Source of the DNA: Gnetum montanum
Taxonomy: Eukaryota; Streptophyta; Gnetopsida; Gnetales; Gnetaceae
Assembly: GCA_015680685.1 (NCBI GenBank)
Contig: MNCI01036289.1
Location: 97,252-161,251, forward strand
DNA: 64,000 nt
Direction: 5' to 3'
Part shown: positions 37,501-49,300 of the stretch, one piece after another
How the letters are laid out: the number at the start of each line of letters is the position of its first letter
Position numbering within the stretch: the stretch's first letter is position 1
Made by a program: the position numbers and the translations under genes
Notes under the pieces: model-generated
The model's database searches: none
Seen by the model: only the letters and a program-made list of their open reading frames with translations
What the model was told of the DNA's origin: nothing

Positions 37501-39732
37501 CACTAGAATAGTGAATGAAGTAGACCATTGTGAGGAAGTTGTTGATTAGTTTGGTGCTAGTAAGGGTCACTTCAAGCTTTCCATGGATAGGTTTATGAAT
37601 CTTGAGATAAAGGCATCATATCCTTTGTTCACATCTCATGCATTTCCTATGCTATTATCACAAAATAAGGTAATTAGCATCATGGATGGGTGGACCTTTA
37701 AGAGGGTCTTGACGAAGGGTACCAAATTCAACTGGGTGGTTTCCTTGGCTACTGGGCTTCCGAAGGAAGTTCTCAAAGTTTGCAATGATACCTTTACCAT
37801 AACCCACATGCATTTCTCATTCTTTATAGGTTGTTTTAAGAGGTTCACAAGATTCCTAGTGGTGTAGAGGAATGAATGATGGATGACCCAAGACCCATAC
37901 TAGCTTTCTAGGCCTTGGATAAAGCACATTTGTTCAACCATGCAAGCCTAGAACCCACTAGATGAGATGGATGAGTCGCTATCTATTACCACCAAGGATC
38001 TTAGTGTTAAGTGAAGTGAATCCCTTGATTGCATGAGGGAGGAACCCTTCACATTTCTTGCAAGTTTTTTACTTAAGAGGCCCTCAAAGGAAGTACTGCT
38101 AGTGTCAAAGCAACCCATCCAAAAGAAGCTTAAGTTTAAGCTTAAAACATCACATTAGATAGTCATAGGTATGTTTAATATATGTTTTAGCTATTCTATG
38201 TTTTAAGGCTTATGAATATGTGAAAAGCATTGAGACATGGTAGCCCAAGCTAGCATGGAGGAGGAAGCATAGATGCATGTAGCTATTGTAGTGAAGGAAG
38301 AACAAAGGTGTGCACAAGAGGTGCTCTTACAACACCATGAGGCTAAAGGATTAGCTAATGTAGGTCTAGATGATCTAGACATCTTGTTAGGTTAGGCAGT
38401 GCCAAGCACAAGACTTAACACTTTTCATTATATCAAATAGTTTTCAATGTGGTTTCCATTCTAACAATTTAATGATTATTATGCTTATAGTAGTTCCTAA
38501 GCCACCAGTGAAGTCACCTGCCCCTATGCTTTATGCAACACCATGGACGAAGGTCCCGAATAAGATGGAGTTCATGCATTGGATGACCAAGGACATCATC
38601 AACTGCTTACAACAAGTTGCACTCGAGATTGGTAAGAACTTTGTTTCCTATGCCTTAGTCATTTTTCTAAGTTATATATTATGTTTATGTTATGGGTATC
38701 TTAGGTTATAAACTATGTTTATGGTTATGTGTTATCTACAATGTCATTTGTGGAGTAGGACCCTAGTCAAGACATGAAGATTGACTCCTTGCTGAAGCTT
38801 TCCTCCAATGTACAAAGTGTACCCTTGAAGTTTTATGAAAATACTAATGATCTAGCAATTTCATGCACAAAACATTTCATGGAAGATAGAGAGATCCATG
38901 GAATTCCTATGGGAGTAGGTTGTGGCCTTTAGGGAGGAGACTTAGTGGCAAGCTATGATTATCAGGAAACTCCAAGAATACAAGGCCTTTATGGAAGCCC
39001 AAGTTGCTAACTTGAAGAACTTGCAAACCAAAGAGATCATGTGGGCCTGTTACTAGCATACCATTGACAACAAGATGGCACTTTCATGGGAGATGGTGGA
39101 GTAACAAATTCAAATGGATCCCATCTCCCAAAAGACTGAGGACTAGAAAGATCACTGTGCATGGGTCCTAGAGTGGGGTAAGATACAAAAGGACCATGAG
39201 CAATAGTATAAGGCTGATTAGGAGGCCTACTTAAAGTGGCTCCAAGAGGAGTCAATTAAATGATGCAAGAGAGAGTTGTTCATTTAGGAGATTTAGGTAA
39301 AAAGTGCCTACTAGCTCTTTGAAAGCACTCTCATGGTGGAGAAATCCCCTACTCCTCAAATCACCACTGTTGTGAGTGAGTCTTCTATAGCTACCATCAC
39401 TCAGGACCTGTCTACTTGGACCAAAGTGGATAGGACTAACATCCTTACAAGAATTGATCTTAGGGATATTAACTAGGCCAATATAATGGAAGACTAAATT
39501 CTCCATCGTTTAAATAATGATATTCAGCATCTACCCCCAAAAGTTATGGAGCCATATTCCCCATAAGTTTGATGTATTCTATGTTTTATTTTTATGTTTT
39601 GTTTAAGTCATAGTTTAGTTGTTGGTTACTGATTTTCTATTGTATTGTTGCATTTCAAACATCAGAAGACATTGGTAGCCCCAATGGTGAGGGTGGGGTG
39701 ACCTATAACTTCCTCCTCTGGATGCCCCTTAG
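34565..39732 (+). pseudogene. NIF-like/coiled-coil multi-exon gene, copy 1 (locus B)
   Basis: Eight exons can be placed: 34565-34686, 36242-36684, 36775-37046, 37168-38168, 38235-38390, 38491-38631, about 38759-39572 and about 39666-39732. Most have GT donors and AG acceptors. Exon 1 starts at ATG (MKQHGGKSKNPRIH) and joins exon 2 in phase to give LLKSILIVVELVG. Exon 2 is a domain like NLI-interacting-factor/FCP1 HAD phosphatases: TREFLIYIL, FSMMLWSHL, YNANNTLM, FQNPLGTIYH. The catalytic D-x-D/N is E-L-V. Exon 4 is one long frame of about 330 codons (HMHFSFFIGCFKRFTRFLVV). Exon 7 is Trp- and Lys-rich coiled coil (LQEYKAFMEAQVANLKNL). The protein would be roughly 1000 residues. Stops are almost all at CAA, CAG or TGG positions; frameshifts occur near 36315, 37310 and 38910. 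Function unknown. Confidence 0.8.
36242..36684 (+). other. Exon 2 of copy 1: NIF/FCP1-like HAD domain with degenerate active site
   Basis: The acceptor is cccatgtag and the donor gggtaagc. Family knowledge: FCP1/SCP and plant NIF-like phosphatases start with a hydrophobic strand and a D-x-D/N-G loop whose first Asp is the nucleophile, later have F-E-x-x-V-W-T/S, and end with Y-N-x-x-N-T-L-x-x-D-D and an N-P-x-N/T-x-I segment. Seen here: VVELVGILC for the loop, FSMMLWSHL, YNANNTLMNV without the D-D, and NPLGTIYHLY. All acidic catalytic positions I can align are replaced, although the fold-defining pattern is retained. One frame change occurs near 36315, between the loop and WFFPKTREF. Confidence 0.7.
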
Positions 39733-39739
39733 CATCCTC

Positions 39740-40635
39740 CATCTATCCATTTTAGTTTGTTGGCTACATGTTTTTGTCATTTTTGTTGATGGCTATTATT
39801 ATCCAAGACTATGTTGTGAATGATTATTATTATTTGGACTTCTTTCCACATAGTATGGCCATGGCTATGTATGCTATAAACATTTTAAATTTAAATTTTG
39901 GTTTCATTTTTGGCTATATATTATTCTAGTGATATAAATATTGTAAATGGCTATGCTGATTTTCACTATAAAGTTAAATGGCTAGAAGATGCAATTATAG
40001 GCTAAACATACATAAGATAAGAAAGATGATTGTTAGTTTTAGGCCATGGTGGGCACAGGTTGTTTAAGTATTTTTCCATTTTAAGGTCATGATGGACCAT
40101 GTTATGTGTTTGTGTTGCTATTTTTAGGCCATGGTGAGCCATCATTGAAAGGAGATTCATATATTTTTGGCAATTTTATATTTAAAATTTTTTATGGGTT
40201 TTCTAGTTTATATCATGTTGAACAATGAAAACAAGAAAGAGAAAGGTCATAATAAACAAAAATACAAGTAAAAGTAAGTCTCTAGGCTATATGCATAAAA
40301 AGTAGAATAAACTGTAGAAAAGGTACAATTGGTCAACAAAAAGAATTTTGACTAAATGATTATAGTACATACAGTTACATGGTTATAAGGGTACAATGTT
40401 GAAGAATCAAGGATGCACATTACTTATGTAGAATCTTCCTAATATTTTAAAGGTTAGGAAACGTATAAGGCCCATTCTGCATGAGCTTGTATTCCCCATC
40501 CCCTTCACTGATGATGTTGAAGGGAAGTTCTTCTCATAGTGTGTCTTGTTACTCATAGTTATTGCTTTTGGCTTTCTCTACTCTCTCAAGTTGTTTAACT
40601 TCGTCACTAGGAGTTTCCTCCTAAAGTTCCACCTT
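39740..40635. repeat. Spacer with 'TTTTAGGCCATGGTGGGC' motif block between NIF-like gene and protease
   Basis: Three units of ttttaggccatggtg-type words at 40037-40140, in the same orientation as those at 31010-31072 and 27040-27235. The rest is AT-rich without a gene. Confidence 0.5.
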
Positions 40636-40639
40636 AGAT

Positions 40640-42350
40640 TCCTACTCTATGTCCACATTGTTAATAATTATGGGAACACATTATCACTACAAATGATGAT
40701 TTCACCTTCCTCATAAGGAAGGAAAATCTCTTGGTAAATAGATAAAGACACAACCTGCAATTGATCCAACCAAGGTCTTTCCAAGATAAGGTTAAACCCT
40801 AGCATCTCCTCCACCACCAAGTAATTAGTGATTCTAGGGTATTTCTCCCCTACAACAAAGTCCAAAAAGGTAGATCCCTTGACCACAACCCTTGATCCAT
40901 TGAAGGACTTGAGAGTTGTAGTTATTATATGTTGTATCTACTCTATCATGCCTAAGTTTTCAATGATAGCGCATGGGATAACATTAGTTGCTACTCCATT
41001 GTCTACATGCACCTAATGCACCTTAAACTACCCCACCTGAATTGTGATGAAAAGAAAAGCCCTAGTTACTTCACCATTTTGGAAGCTAACCTTGATTTTG
41101 ATATTGCAAAACACCAATGATGTTGACTTCTCTTCATTGGTGAAGAAGGATCCATCATTACATGGATGGATTCCTTGCTAGTAAGTATGTCCTCACAAAT
41201 GGGGATGGAAGTCAACATCTTGACTAGCATCTCATGATGTGTAGCAGAAGTCATGATCAAGTCATATAGGCTTAGAGTTATGTTCTTTTTCTTAATGAAT
41301 TGCTTGATCTATTCCATTGCACTAAGGAATTTTTTGTCATTGGCTAGAACTTGTCACCCCAGTTGTGCTTTACTTCCTCCATAAGTCCCAAAATGTGAAC
41401 TTTAGACTTAGGTTTTTTTGTTGGGATCTCTTCTCTTTCTTTTAATTTTGGATTTTGGGATCCTCCTATGTTTTACTAGTTGAGTTAGGTTAAGCAATGG
41501 GAGTCATGGGCATAGATGATATGGGAGTGGGCTTCGATGGGCCCACTTCCTTTTGTGCCTTAGCCTACTTATCACCCTAATTGTTAGACCTCTACTTGGT
41601 TGATGCTTTTTGGTTGTTGGTTATGAGGAAGAGGCTATAGCATTGGTCACCATAGGAGGTTGTTGTGCAATTATGGTAGTTGGTTGGGTTATGTTGGGCT
41701 AAAGTACCCCAATGACAAAAGGCTTCCTTGGAGATTCCTGTGATGGTACTCTCACAAAAACGAGGGTCTTGAGCTAGTGGAAGCTAAAGAGCCCCTTTCA
41801 TTGCGAGGGGGTACTTAGATCATGAATGGTTCCCTCATTGGCCTTTAATTTTCATTGATGTTGAATGCTAATATAACATAGGGGCTATTATTAGTGTTTA
41901 ACTAGTCATTATAAACCTACATTAACTAATTCTATGGCTGGACTAGGTTGGAGGCATCTAGGACCAACTCTTTTCTATCTATCATTTTTTGTAGGTCATC
42001 TTTTAGTGCAAGGTAAAAGTCTATGTCATGACCAAGCAATTGGTGATAGTGTCAAAAGTGGTCTAGCTTAAAATACCTAGGTAGTTGAGGATCATCCTTT
42101 GTCACTTGAGTGGGATCTTTGGCTATTCACATAGCTACTCATGTTTCTTTTGAGCAACTTCGATCATTACTTATATTGTATATGCCCACTCTTCAACAAT
42201 TGATCCAATAGTTTGGATGCCTTTAAATGTAAGATAATATATTTTTTCCTATTCTTCCACTCAAATTTTTGCCTAGTAGTAGTCGATGGAGTGGCCCTAA
42301 AGATTGATGGTTGGTTGTCTTAGTTGTTAGTAGGGGCTTTGGGTGGGTTG
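40640..42350 (-). pseudogene. Gypsy gag C-terminus (zinc-knuckle region) and aspartic protease
   Basis: On the complement: HYHQLLGHDIDFYLALKDDL (about 42060-42000) matches the C-x2-H/C-H-x3-G-H-D-T-x2-C pattern of Tat-type gag, with two ligands lost. Further on, HVDNGVATNVIP (about 41011-40975) is the retropepsin active-site segment with its Asp intact. It is followed by FLDFVVGEKYPRIT and LGFNLILERPWLDQL (about 40790-40760), corresponding to the I-L-G-R-P-W-L flap/C-terminal motif. Frames shift several times. It is colinear, on the same strand, with pol B at 30790-27240, but is separated from it by the antisense NIF-like gene and array 2. Confidence 0.8.
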
Positions 42351-42351
42351 N

Positions 42352-42997
42352 GCCTCTACAGCTCAAGGTGTCAAGATCATGGACTTCTACTAGGATGATT
42401 CCATTAGTCATATAGTCCTACCCTTGATGCTTCTTCCTAGTGTTCCCAATCCCTTAATTTAATAAATACAAAGGAGAAGGTGATCCTAACATTCAACTAA
42501 TTACTTTCAACTATGAATGTTTGCTATTGTAGCCATGGCCACACACCATAATGTGTATCTTCCCTATGTATTTGATAGGGGAAGTGCTTGATTGGTACTA
42601 TGCCTTATCAAGGGGATCTATATCCTCTCTCAAAGACTTGACAACATAGTTTTATAATCACTTCAAGTACAACTTGAAACTTGACACTACACTTGACCAA
42701 TTGATGAAGGTCAGGTAGGGATCCCTCAAACCAGTGTAGAAGTTCATCCAACAATGAAATGATTTGCTCAATGAGATACTAGAGCCTATAGTCAAAACAC
42801 ACCTTTTGGCTATATTCAAGGGAATAGTTAATGACTTTATCAATTGCAAGCTTTACTACCTTTACTTGCAGTCCCTTAATTAAGCATTCTTCTAAACAAA
42901 GAATATAGAGGACATTATAGAGGCTAGACTTGATCCTACCTATGTAGTGTACAAAAATCAACACACAAAAGTGATAAAGAAAGGGGTAAAAAAAAAA
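42352..42997 (+). pseudogene. Gypsy gag core, on the strand opposite to its flanks
   Basis: In the plus frame: FNKYKGEGDPNIQL, YLIGEVLDWYYALSRGSI, SLKDLTTQFYNHFKYN, PVQKFIQQWNDLL. This is the classic plant gag core (G-x-A-x-x-W-Y..L, F-x-x-H-F, Q-x-W/F-N-D-L). The segment is bounded exactly by N at 42351 and N at 42998. The gag N-terminus and the zinc-knuckle plus protease on either side are on the minus strand. Flipping the segment makes the whole gag-protease colinear, so I read the plus orientation as an assembly fault. Confidence 0.8.
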
Positions 42998-42998
42998 N

Positions 42999-43659
42999 TA
43001 GTCAATGGCCATATAGATTGGGACTATGTAGCAAAAGCCATAGAGAGGCTATACGTTATTGGTTATGGAACTAACTCAGGCTGGTGAACAGCTATGACCA
43101 ATATGGACCTGAACATGGTCAAGTAAGGAGGAGTAAAGAATTCCAACACCTGATCCATGGAGGAGACGAAGGGGGTAGAGGAAGGCATTATGACCTTGGA
43201 GGTTGTTTGTTGGAACAACTCGTCTAAGATGTTTTTAGGCTTGGATTTTGCCTTAAATTCATCCTTCTCCTTATCTTGATGCTCAGCCAAGCTAACCTTC
43301 TCCTCCTCTCCATCCATCTTAATCAACTGAGATAGGATGTGGGCATAGATGTTGGTAAGGGGTATCTAATCATACATGGAAGAAATATACTCCTTTCCAT
43401 CTTAATGCATGAGCTTGTACTCCCTTTTATTTTTTTCTTCCATGCAAGGAATTAGCATGCTAGCCTAGATTTTAGCATAAATGTAGTTGTAGTGATCTTC
43501 ATTTATCACTAAAACTCCACAAATTTGCCCCCTAAGCCTCAAAGACTACCAGCATTCAACCATAATAGGGTCTTTGGGGTCATAGACCCTCATAACTTAT
43601 GATTCATACATGTCATTAGTAAAGTTGAATGGCAAGACAATTGATTTTCCAAATGACAT
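42999..43659 (-). pseudogene. Gypsy gag N-terminus of element B
   Basis: The ATG at 43659 opens a frame of about 220 codons with about eight stops: MSFGKSIVLPFNFTND, VYDPKDPIMVEC, GVLVINEDHYNYIYAKI, then EEEKVSLAEHQDKEKDEF and VSSMDQVLEFFTPP. The charged linker before the gag core is typical of plant gypsy gag. It runs into N (42998) and would continue directly into the gag core of the neighbouring segment if that were reversed. Upstream lies putative 5' LTR/leader DNA with a minus-strand TATA box at 44202. Confidence 0.7.
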
Positions 43660-43664
43660 GATGG

Positions 43665-45890
43665 GAAAATGCTAAAATAAAAATGGCTAACAAAGTTATA
43701 AAATGTTAAATAAAATGTAAATTCTAGCAAGTGGAATTGAAAAATTATTGAAAAAATGCAGAGTTGGCTAAAACTGGATACTTACTATAAATAGTAAGTG
43801 GGGGTTAAGGAAGGTACACCCCTTTTCCAAAAATGGAAAGCTAAAAATATGGTTCCAAACTTCACCAATGTTGGGCTTCCTAGCTATAACTACACTAAGT
43901 GTAGTAGGGGGAAAGGAAATGGGGGGTAAGATTAGGAGGATCTCATAGCTTCCTAGACAATTTTGGTAAGGGAGGGTGTTGGAAACCAAAGTAAAAAGTT
44001 GGTATTTTCCACTAGAAAATATTTTGGCAAGCTACCAATTATCTCAACTAGGAAGGAAGGAATGGAGGTTTAGCTAACTTCTGGAAGTCTAGTTACTTTT
44101 AGAAGGTTTGAAACCACCAATGCTACAAACTGAAAGGATTTTTACAACCAAGGGGAGAAATAAAATGCACTAGAAGATCAACGCTAGTTTTGGATATTTA
44201 TAGCACCTACTATAAAATCTTCAAAATCCAAACACCTACCACTCCCATGCTATATTGTGCATGTAAAAGAGGATGGACTATAGCATTGATTATAATGCAT
44301 TTCAAAGGTTTTGGCTACAAAATGGAGATTATAGTTTCAAGGTCAACATTAGCTATGGAAAAGAAAATTTTGACACAAAATTTGAGTGGAGGTCCTCCAT
44401 CTAGCACTAGAAAACTATAGAAACTAAAAAATTTGATCAATAGAAAATTGAAAATCTTAGCATAAGAACTTTGACCCCAAATTCCTAGGACCTTCAGAAA
44501 ATGGAATTCAAGGTGCCCTAGATAGTCTAGCAGATCACCTAGGGACTTACAAAATGCAAAACAAGTAATGTAAAGAGAAATGTAGATCTAAAAATTGGGA
44601 AGCAAATACAAATGACACACAAACTAAAACTTTAAAACTTTAGTGAAAAAATAAAGAATAAGTTTAGCAGATGTGTACAAATTTTTCCTAAAGGAGAACT
44701 GAGGGGGTTCACTTTGATGAGGGTTTAGGGTCTATTGATGACAATGCAATCAACCCCACGATCCAGATGTTCTACCGCTCTCAATGCTATCGAAACTTCT
44801 CTACTACTACTCCAAATCTGCAATGTTGGTTACTACTGACTATCAAAATGCTTGACGTTGGAAGTTGGAAATCCCAAGAGTGTAGCGTAGAAACCAAATA
44901 CCCACAAATCCTAGGAGGGTTTAACAAGAGGGGTAACAAGATCATAGGGGTTCCACACTGGAAGGCTCCAAGAAGCTATGTTTCTACAAATCTATAAGAG
45001 CTCTTGAAAGCCATCAATGCTAAAATTTTTAAAATACAAAAATGTGGAACCTAAAAATGATGCTAGGGTTTTGGTTTTATAGGTTTTGATCATGAAATGG
45101 GCTAAAAATTAGCTACAATTTAGTTGTAATGTAGCTACAAATTGGTTATAATTTTGCTACAAATTTCTACCACATATAGGTAAGATGGATGTCCAAATTT
45201 CAGGGTTACCATATATAGTGAGTGCCAAACCCCCATGGTCATTTTGTATACTATAAATAGTAACAAGGGCACACCATCTACACTGGAGGTAGATCTTCTA
45301 TGATGAGACTTCAACCTTCTACGGTGGCATGTAGGATTAACATTGAAGTGCAAGGAGTTCTAACCTCTAGTTTTTGTAGCTTCTAGACTAGGGTCATGCA
45401 ATTTCCATGTTGGAGGTGAAGTCTCCATGTAGGGGTGAAGTTTCTATACTAGGCATAGAGTCCTCCATTTCCTTCCATGCTAAGGTTTACCCTTCCACAC
45501 TAGGAATAGGTGACCCACATCCCTCCATGTTTGAGGTAGGTGAGATCTACCCCCTATAGATGTTTCCAATGTAGAAAAGTGTATGCCCCCCCATAAAACT
45601 CATCAAATTATCATTTTTGCATCAAAAAAGGCATTTTTAACCCCTTCAAGCCCAAATATAGACACTAGGTGACTCTTTTCACTTGGGAATGAGGCTTTGG
45701 AGACTTATGAGGTATTTTTCAGCCCCAAAAGTATGAAACATGTGAGATTTCCCCTCGTGGGTTTCAACCTTCACATTTACAATGAAGTTTTACCTTGGGT
45801 TTCATGGGATGAGGTTTCAAAGGTTACAACATGTAAATTTGGTGATGTTTTGCCTATATATTGTAATGTGTATCTATGTTTCACTTATTT
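43665..45890 (-). other. Putative 5' LTR and leader of element B
   Basis: Noncoding. On the complement, a diffuse array of cctccatgttggaggt/ccatgctaagg-type cores (45600-45250) precedes a TATA box (44202-44195) and then about 530 bp to the gag start. Exact LTR edges could not be set. Short ORFs here have no motif. Confidence 0.45.
44195..44202 (-). promoter_or_regulatory. TATA box candidate, element B 5' LTR
   Basis: The complement reads GTGCTATAAATATCCA. The same TATAAATATCC occurs on the complement at 63220-63213, and TATAAATACC on the plus strand at 55645 (element C). Confidence 0.45.
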
Positions 45891-45894
45891 CATA

Positions 45895-46022
45895 CTCCAA
45901 CACCACCCTTAACTTGCTAACTCCAAGTTATAGGTTCAATTCTAATGGGTAATACTAAGTTATAAATTTCTAATTTGACTATGTGTCTCAAGGATCAATA
46001 TTACTTAAAAAATATGTTTGAA
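45895..46022 (+). mobile_element. tRNA-derived SINE, copy 3 (5' part replaced)
   Basis: aactccaagttataggttcaattctaatgggtaa and the following 60 bases match the complement of 23930-24030. Box B (ggttcaattct) is present. The box A region is not recognisable. Confidence 0.55.
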
Positions 46023-46165
46023 GTTTCAACACCCCTAACTATCACACAGCCTGCTAAGGCCTAAAACTAGCAACCAACTCCCTTTTACATGATGGCCCGA
46101 AATGGCCTTAAATTAGTGATGGCCCTTCTACCATGGTCTTAAACTAGCATAGGGCCCATAAGAGG
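46023..46165 (+). repeat. Motif block at the 3' side of NIF-like copy 2
   Basis: Words cctgctaaggcctaaaactagc, aatggccttaaattag and catggtcttaaactagc recur. They are the reverse complement of the block found at the 3' side of NIF-like copy 1 (40037-40140), as expected for a copy in reverse orientation. Confidence 0.6.
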
Positions 46166-46379
46166 CCTAATTGCATCAATAAAATTGCAAGTCAAAGATA
46201 CAATAACATTACATAAGATACAACAAAATGACAGGCAAATAATCATCACATTTCCATTAAATTCTCAATAAGATATATAGTTCAAGTTTACATCCAAAAC
46301 ATGAAATATCCAAAAGCACAAAATTGCCCAATAGCATGGCTACATTTTAGACATTGTAGCCTGCAATGTGCAAGGGAGC

Positions 46380-49300
46380 CTAAGATTCCTCCTCTTCCTC
46401 TTCCTCTGCTACTCCACTGGGTCCTACGTCATCACCTAAAGCCTATGTTAAATTAAAATGAAGTAGCTAAAAAAATAAGATGACATGCAACATTATAATG
46501 AAGTAAATAAAAATAATGCAAACTAGACCAACCTGAGAAGGGCTTGCATCGATGTTTGGGGGCATCTTGTTGAAGCTTGCCTCCAAGTGTCAGAGGATTT
46601 CATCTTTTGATAATCATGTCCAATCCTTCTTGCCAAGCTTAATACCCGCAAGGGTTTTTCCCTTTTCCATGGCTATACATGAGGGTGGCCCCAATGAAAA
46701 CCTTACAAACATTACCTCTTTGGAAGGTATAATGATCTATCTCTCTAGGGTTCCACTCACCACTATGTTGCTTGCCAATAGTTCATAAGCCTATGTTGCA
46801 TTGATTGTGTCAAGAAATATCTCTCAGCATCGACGCTCCATAAACTCATCTCTATACTTTTTATGATACACTTCACATTCTTGCTTATAGTGGTGCTTGT
46901 GATTCTTTTGAGTCTAGCCCCACTAGTACACTTTCGCACTGTAATCCTCCCAATCTTAATTTTTTCTAGCTAGTAAGTCCATCTATAGGTGTTGCTCAAT
47001 CACCTTGTGGATGCCTTCATTCTTGCCTTGAATAGCTTACCAATACCTAGTTAATTTTGGTCATGCACCAACTTTCGTCTAGTTTGTTGCATGCCACTAG
47101 GAAGTCATAGCAAGATTGCAAGTCCTTCAATTTTGCCTCATGGCTTGCCCCCTTTTCTTGAAGCTCTTGCACTCGTTTCCACAAGTGCTCATTAACACGT
47201 CTACATTCCCACAATGCTCTTCCGAAGTACATCACGCATTTTCTTACCTTGTCATACACATGATGAGGTACTTGCTCCACCTTAGGGAAAAACTTAGGCA
47301 TGACATCAACTTGGACCACCTAATTCATGTCCCACTTAAGCTACAAAATTGTCATTACATAATAGATAAGATAATGTTAGCCACAAACCAAATAAGAAAA
47401 TTAGTAAAAAAATAAGAAAATATATAATAAACTAGGCACACCAATCTCAAGGTCTATTTGTTTTATATGATCTATCATATCATCCACCATGCTTTGCATG
47501 AAGGCAAACCCATCCAAAGCCTCCATCCATGGTTGTGTACGGAAGGTGGATGTGGATGATGGATGTTCAGCAGAAACATCGGCTACTACAACATAATACA
47601 CTTAGTGATTATTAGACAAACAACAGCTAAGGGTGTGAAAGTTAAAATAATAAAACAAAAATAAAAGAAAGGAGAAGGGAGAACAATATGAATAAAACAA
47701 AAAAAATGGTGATGCAAAGCTCCTCTCCAACAAGCCCTTAGGTATGTGAGTGGGGGGATTTCCTATCTACACACTGTCAAAGAAATTCTCAAACTCACCC
47801 CCTTCAAACTACAACCCTTCTTCTTCAAGTTGCCTTAGCACTTTGGCAACTTTCTGTTCCTCTTCATCTATCATATGTTCCTTAGGTTAAGGGACATCAA
47901 CCTCTGCAAGCTCCACTACTGCTACAGGGGTCCTCTTACCTGTGTCACAAAAATTAGATTTAGAATGATCAATAATGAGGGTAATATAGCATGACACATT
48001 ACAGCAATATCAAATAATGCATACTTACTTGCAATTTCTGAGCACACATCACAGAGCTTAAATTGGAGTTTTTTTCCATCCTTCTCCACTTCACGCATGG
48101 GCTCCTCCATAGGGCATGGCTTCTTAATCTTTATTTTGGATTATCTTACTATCTTGAAAATGAGTCATGTCCCTCTTGCTATATTTCTAGTGTTGGTTGG
48201 TGGGGCCTTCCCAACACTATCACATGTGCAGTAGGATCATCCCACAGTACCTCTAGTTGTTACTGAAAATGACTTTCCAATTACCTCTAGAGGATCCTAT
48301 GACTGTGTAGTGTTAAACAGGTGATGAACCCATGGCATAGAAATTTGGTGGCAGTCTTACACCACCCACCGCTCATTCTCACGAACCACCAAAAATTTTG
48401 CAAATCTTCGTAGGCATGCTACGAAGAATGCAAAATGCATGTGTGATTATGCTTGGAGGTTGTGGTGCAACCTGATAATTTCAACACATAGGCCATTGAC
48501 AAGGTAATTGGCCTAGTTGTGCCATGTCCCCTCCTCTATCACATCCCTCATGACCTAAGCTTGCTCAACCTTGAGAATCTTTCTTTAGGACAGTAGCTTT
48601 GGAAATGCACGAGCTTAGAAGACTGGATAGAGGTGGTGGACCACAGGCACCTTCACATCCTTACCTGGTATTCCTTTGTAGACCTTGGAAGTGCCCAACC
48701 ACTCCTTAATGTTCCCTCTATGGTCTAATTCTTTGTTAGTCTTTTCTGCAACTAGTAGACTCTTGGAGGAAATGTCAAAGAGGTCTGCAAAGAATTCATT
48801 TGTAATTTCAAAGATCACCCGCACATTACAACTCCATGTGCTAAAGTGATTAGCACTCTTAGTGAAGGAGTTAATTATGATAATCATTTTGACCACTAGG
48901 ATGCTTGGGCTAATGACCAAGAAAAGGTTCATAAGCCTAGTCCACTAAAGATTCCTTACTACTTCTGTTATGGCCTCATAGCACAACCAATGTTGTGAGC
49001 TCTCAACCTCACCATATTTAAAGATGAGAATGGCCTTAATGCGACCTGTAGTAACCACTCTGACCTCTCTTGACTTAACCATAGCTACAATAAGCAAAGG
49101 TAAAATTAGCAACATGAAAAAAGAGCAAAAAGTGCATAAAAATAAGTGACACCAAACTCATGTGGCATGAATGATGTGTAGGATGGTGATATTGAAACTA
49201 AAACTTCTTCCATGCTTGATATGTTAGTTGCCCATTCAACGTCTAACCAGTTGAGAGCCCAGAACCTCTCATAAGACTTGGAATATTAGTGGGGGAGTTC

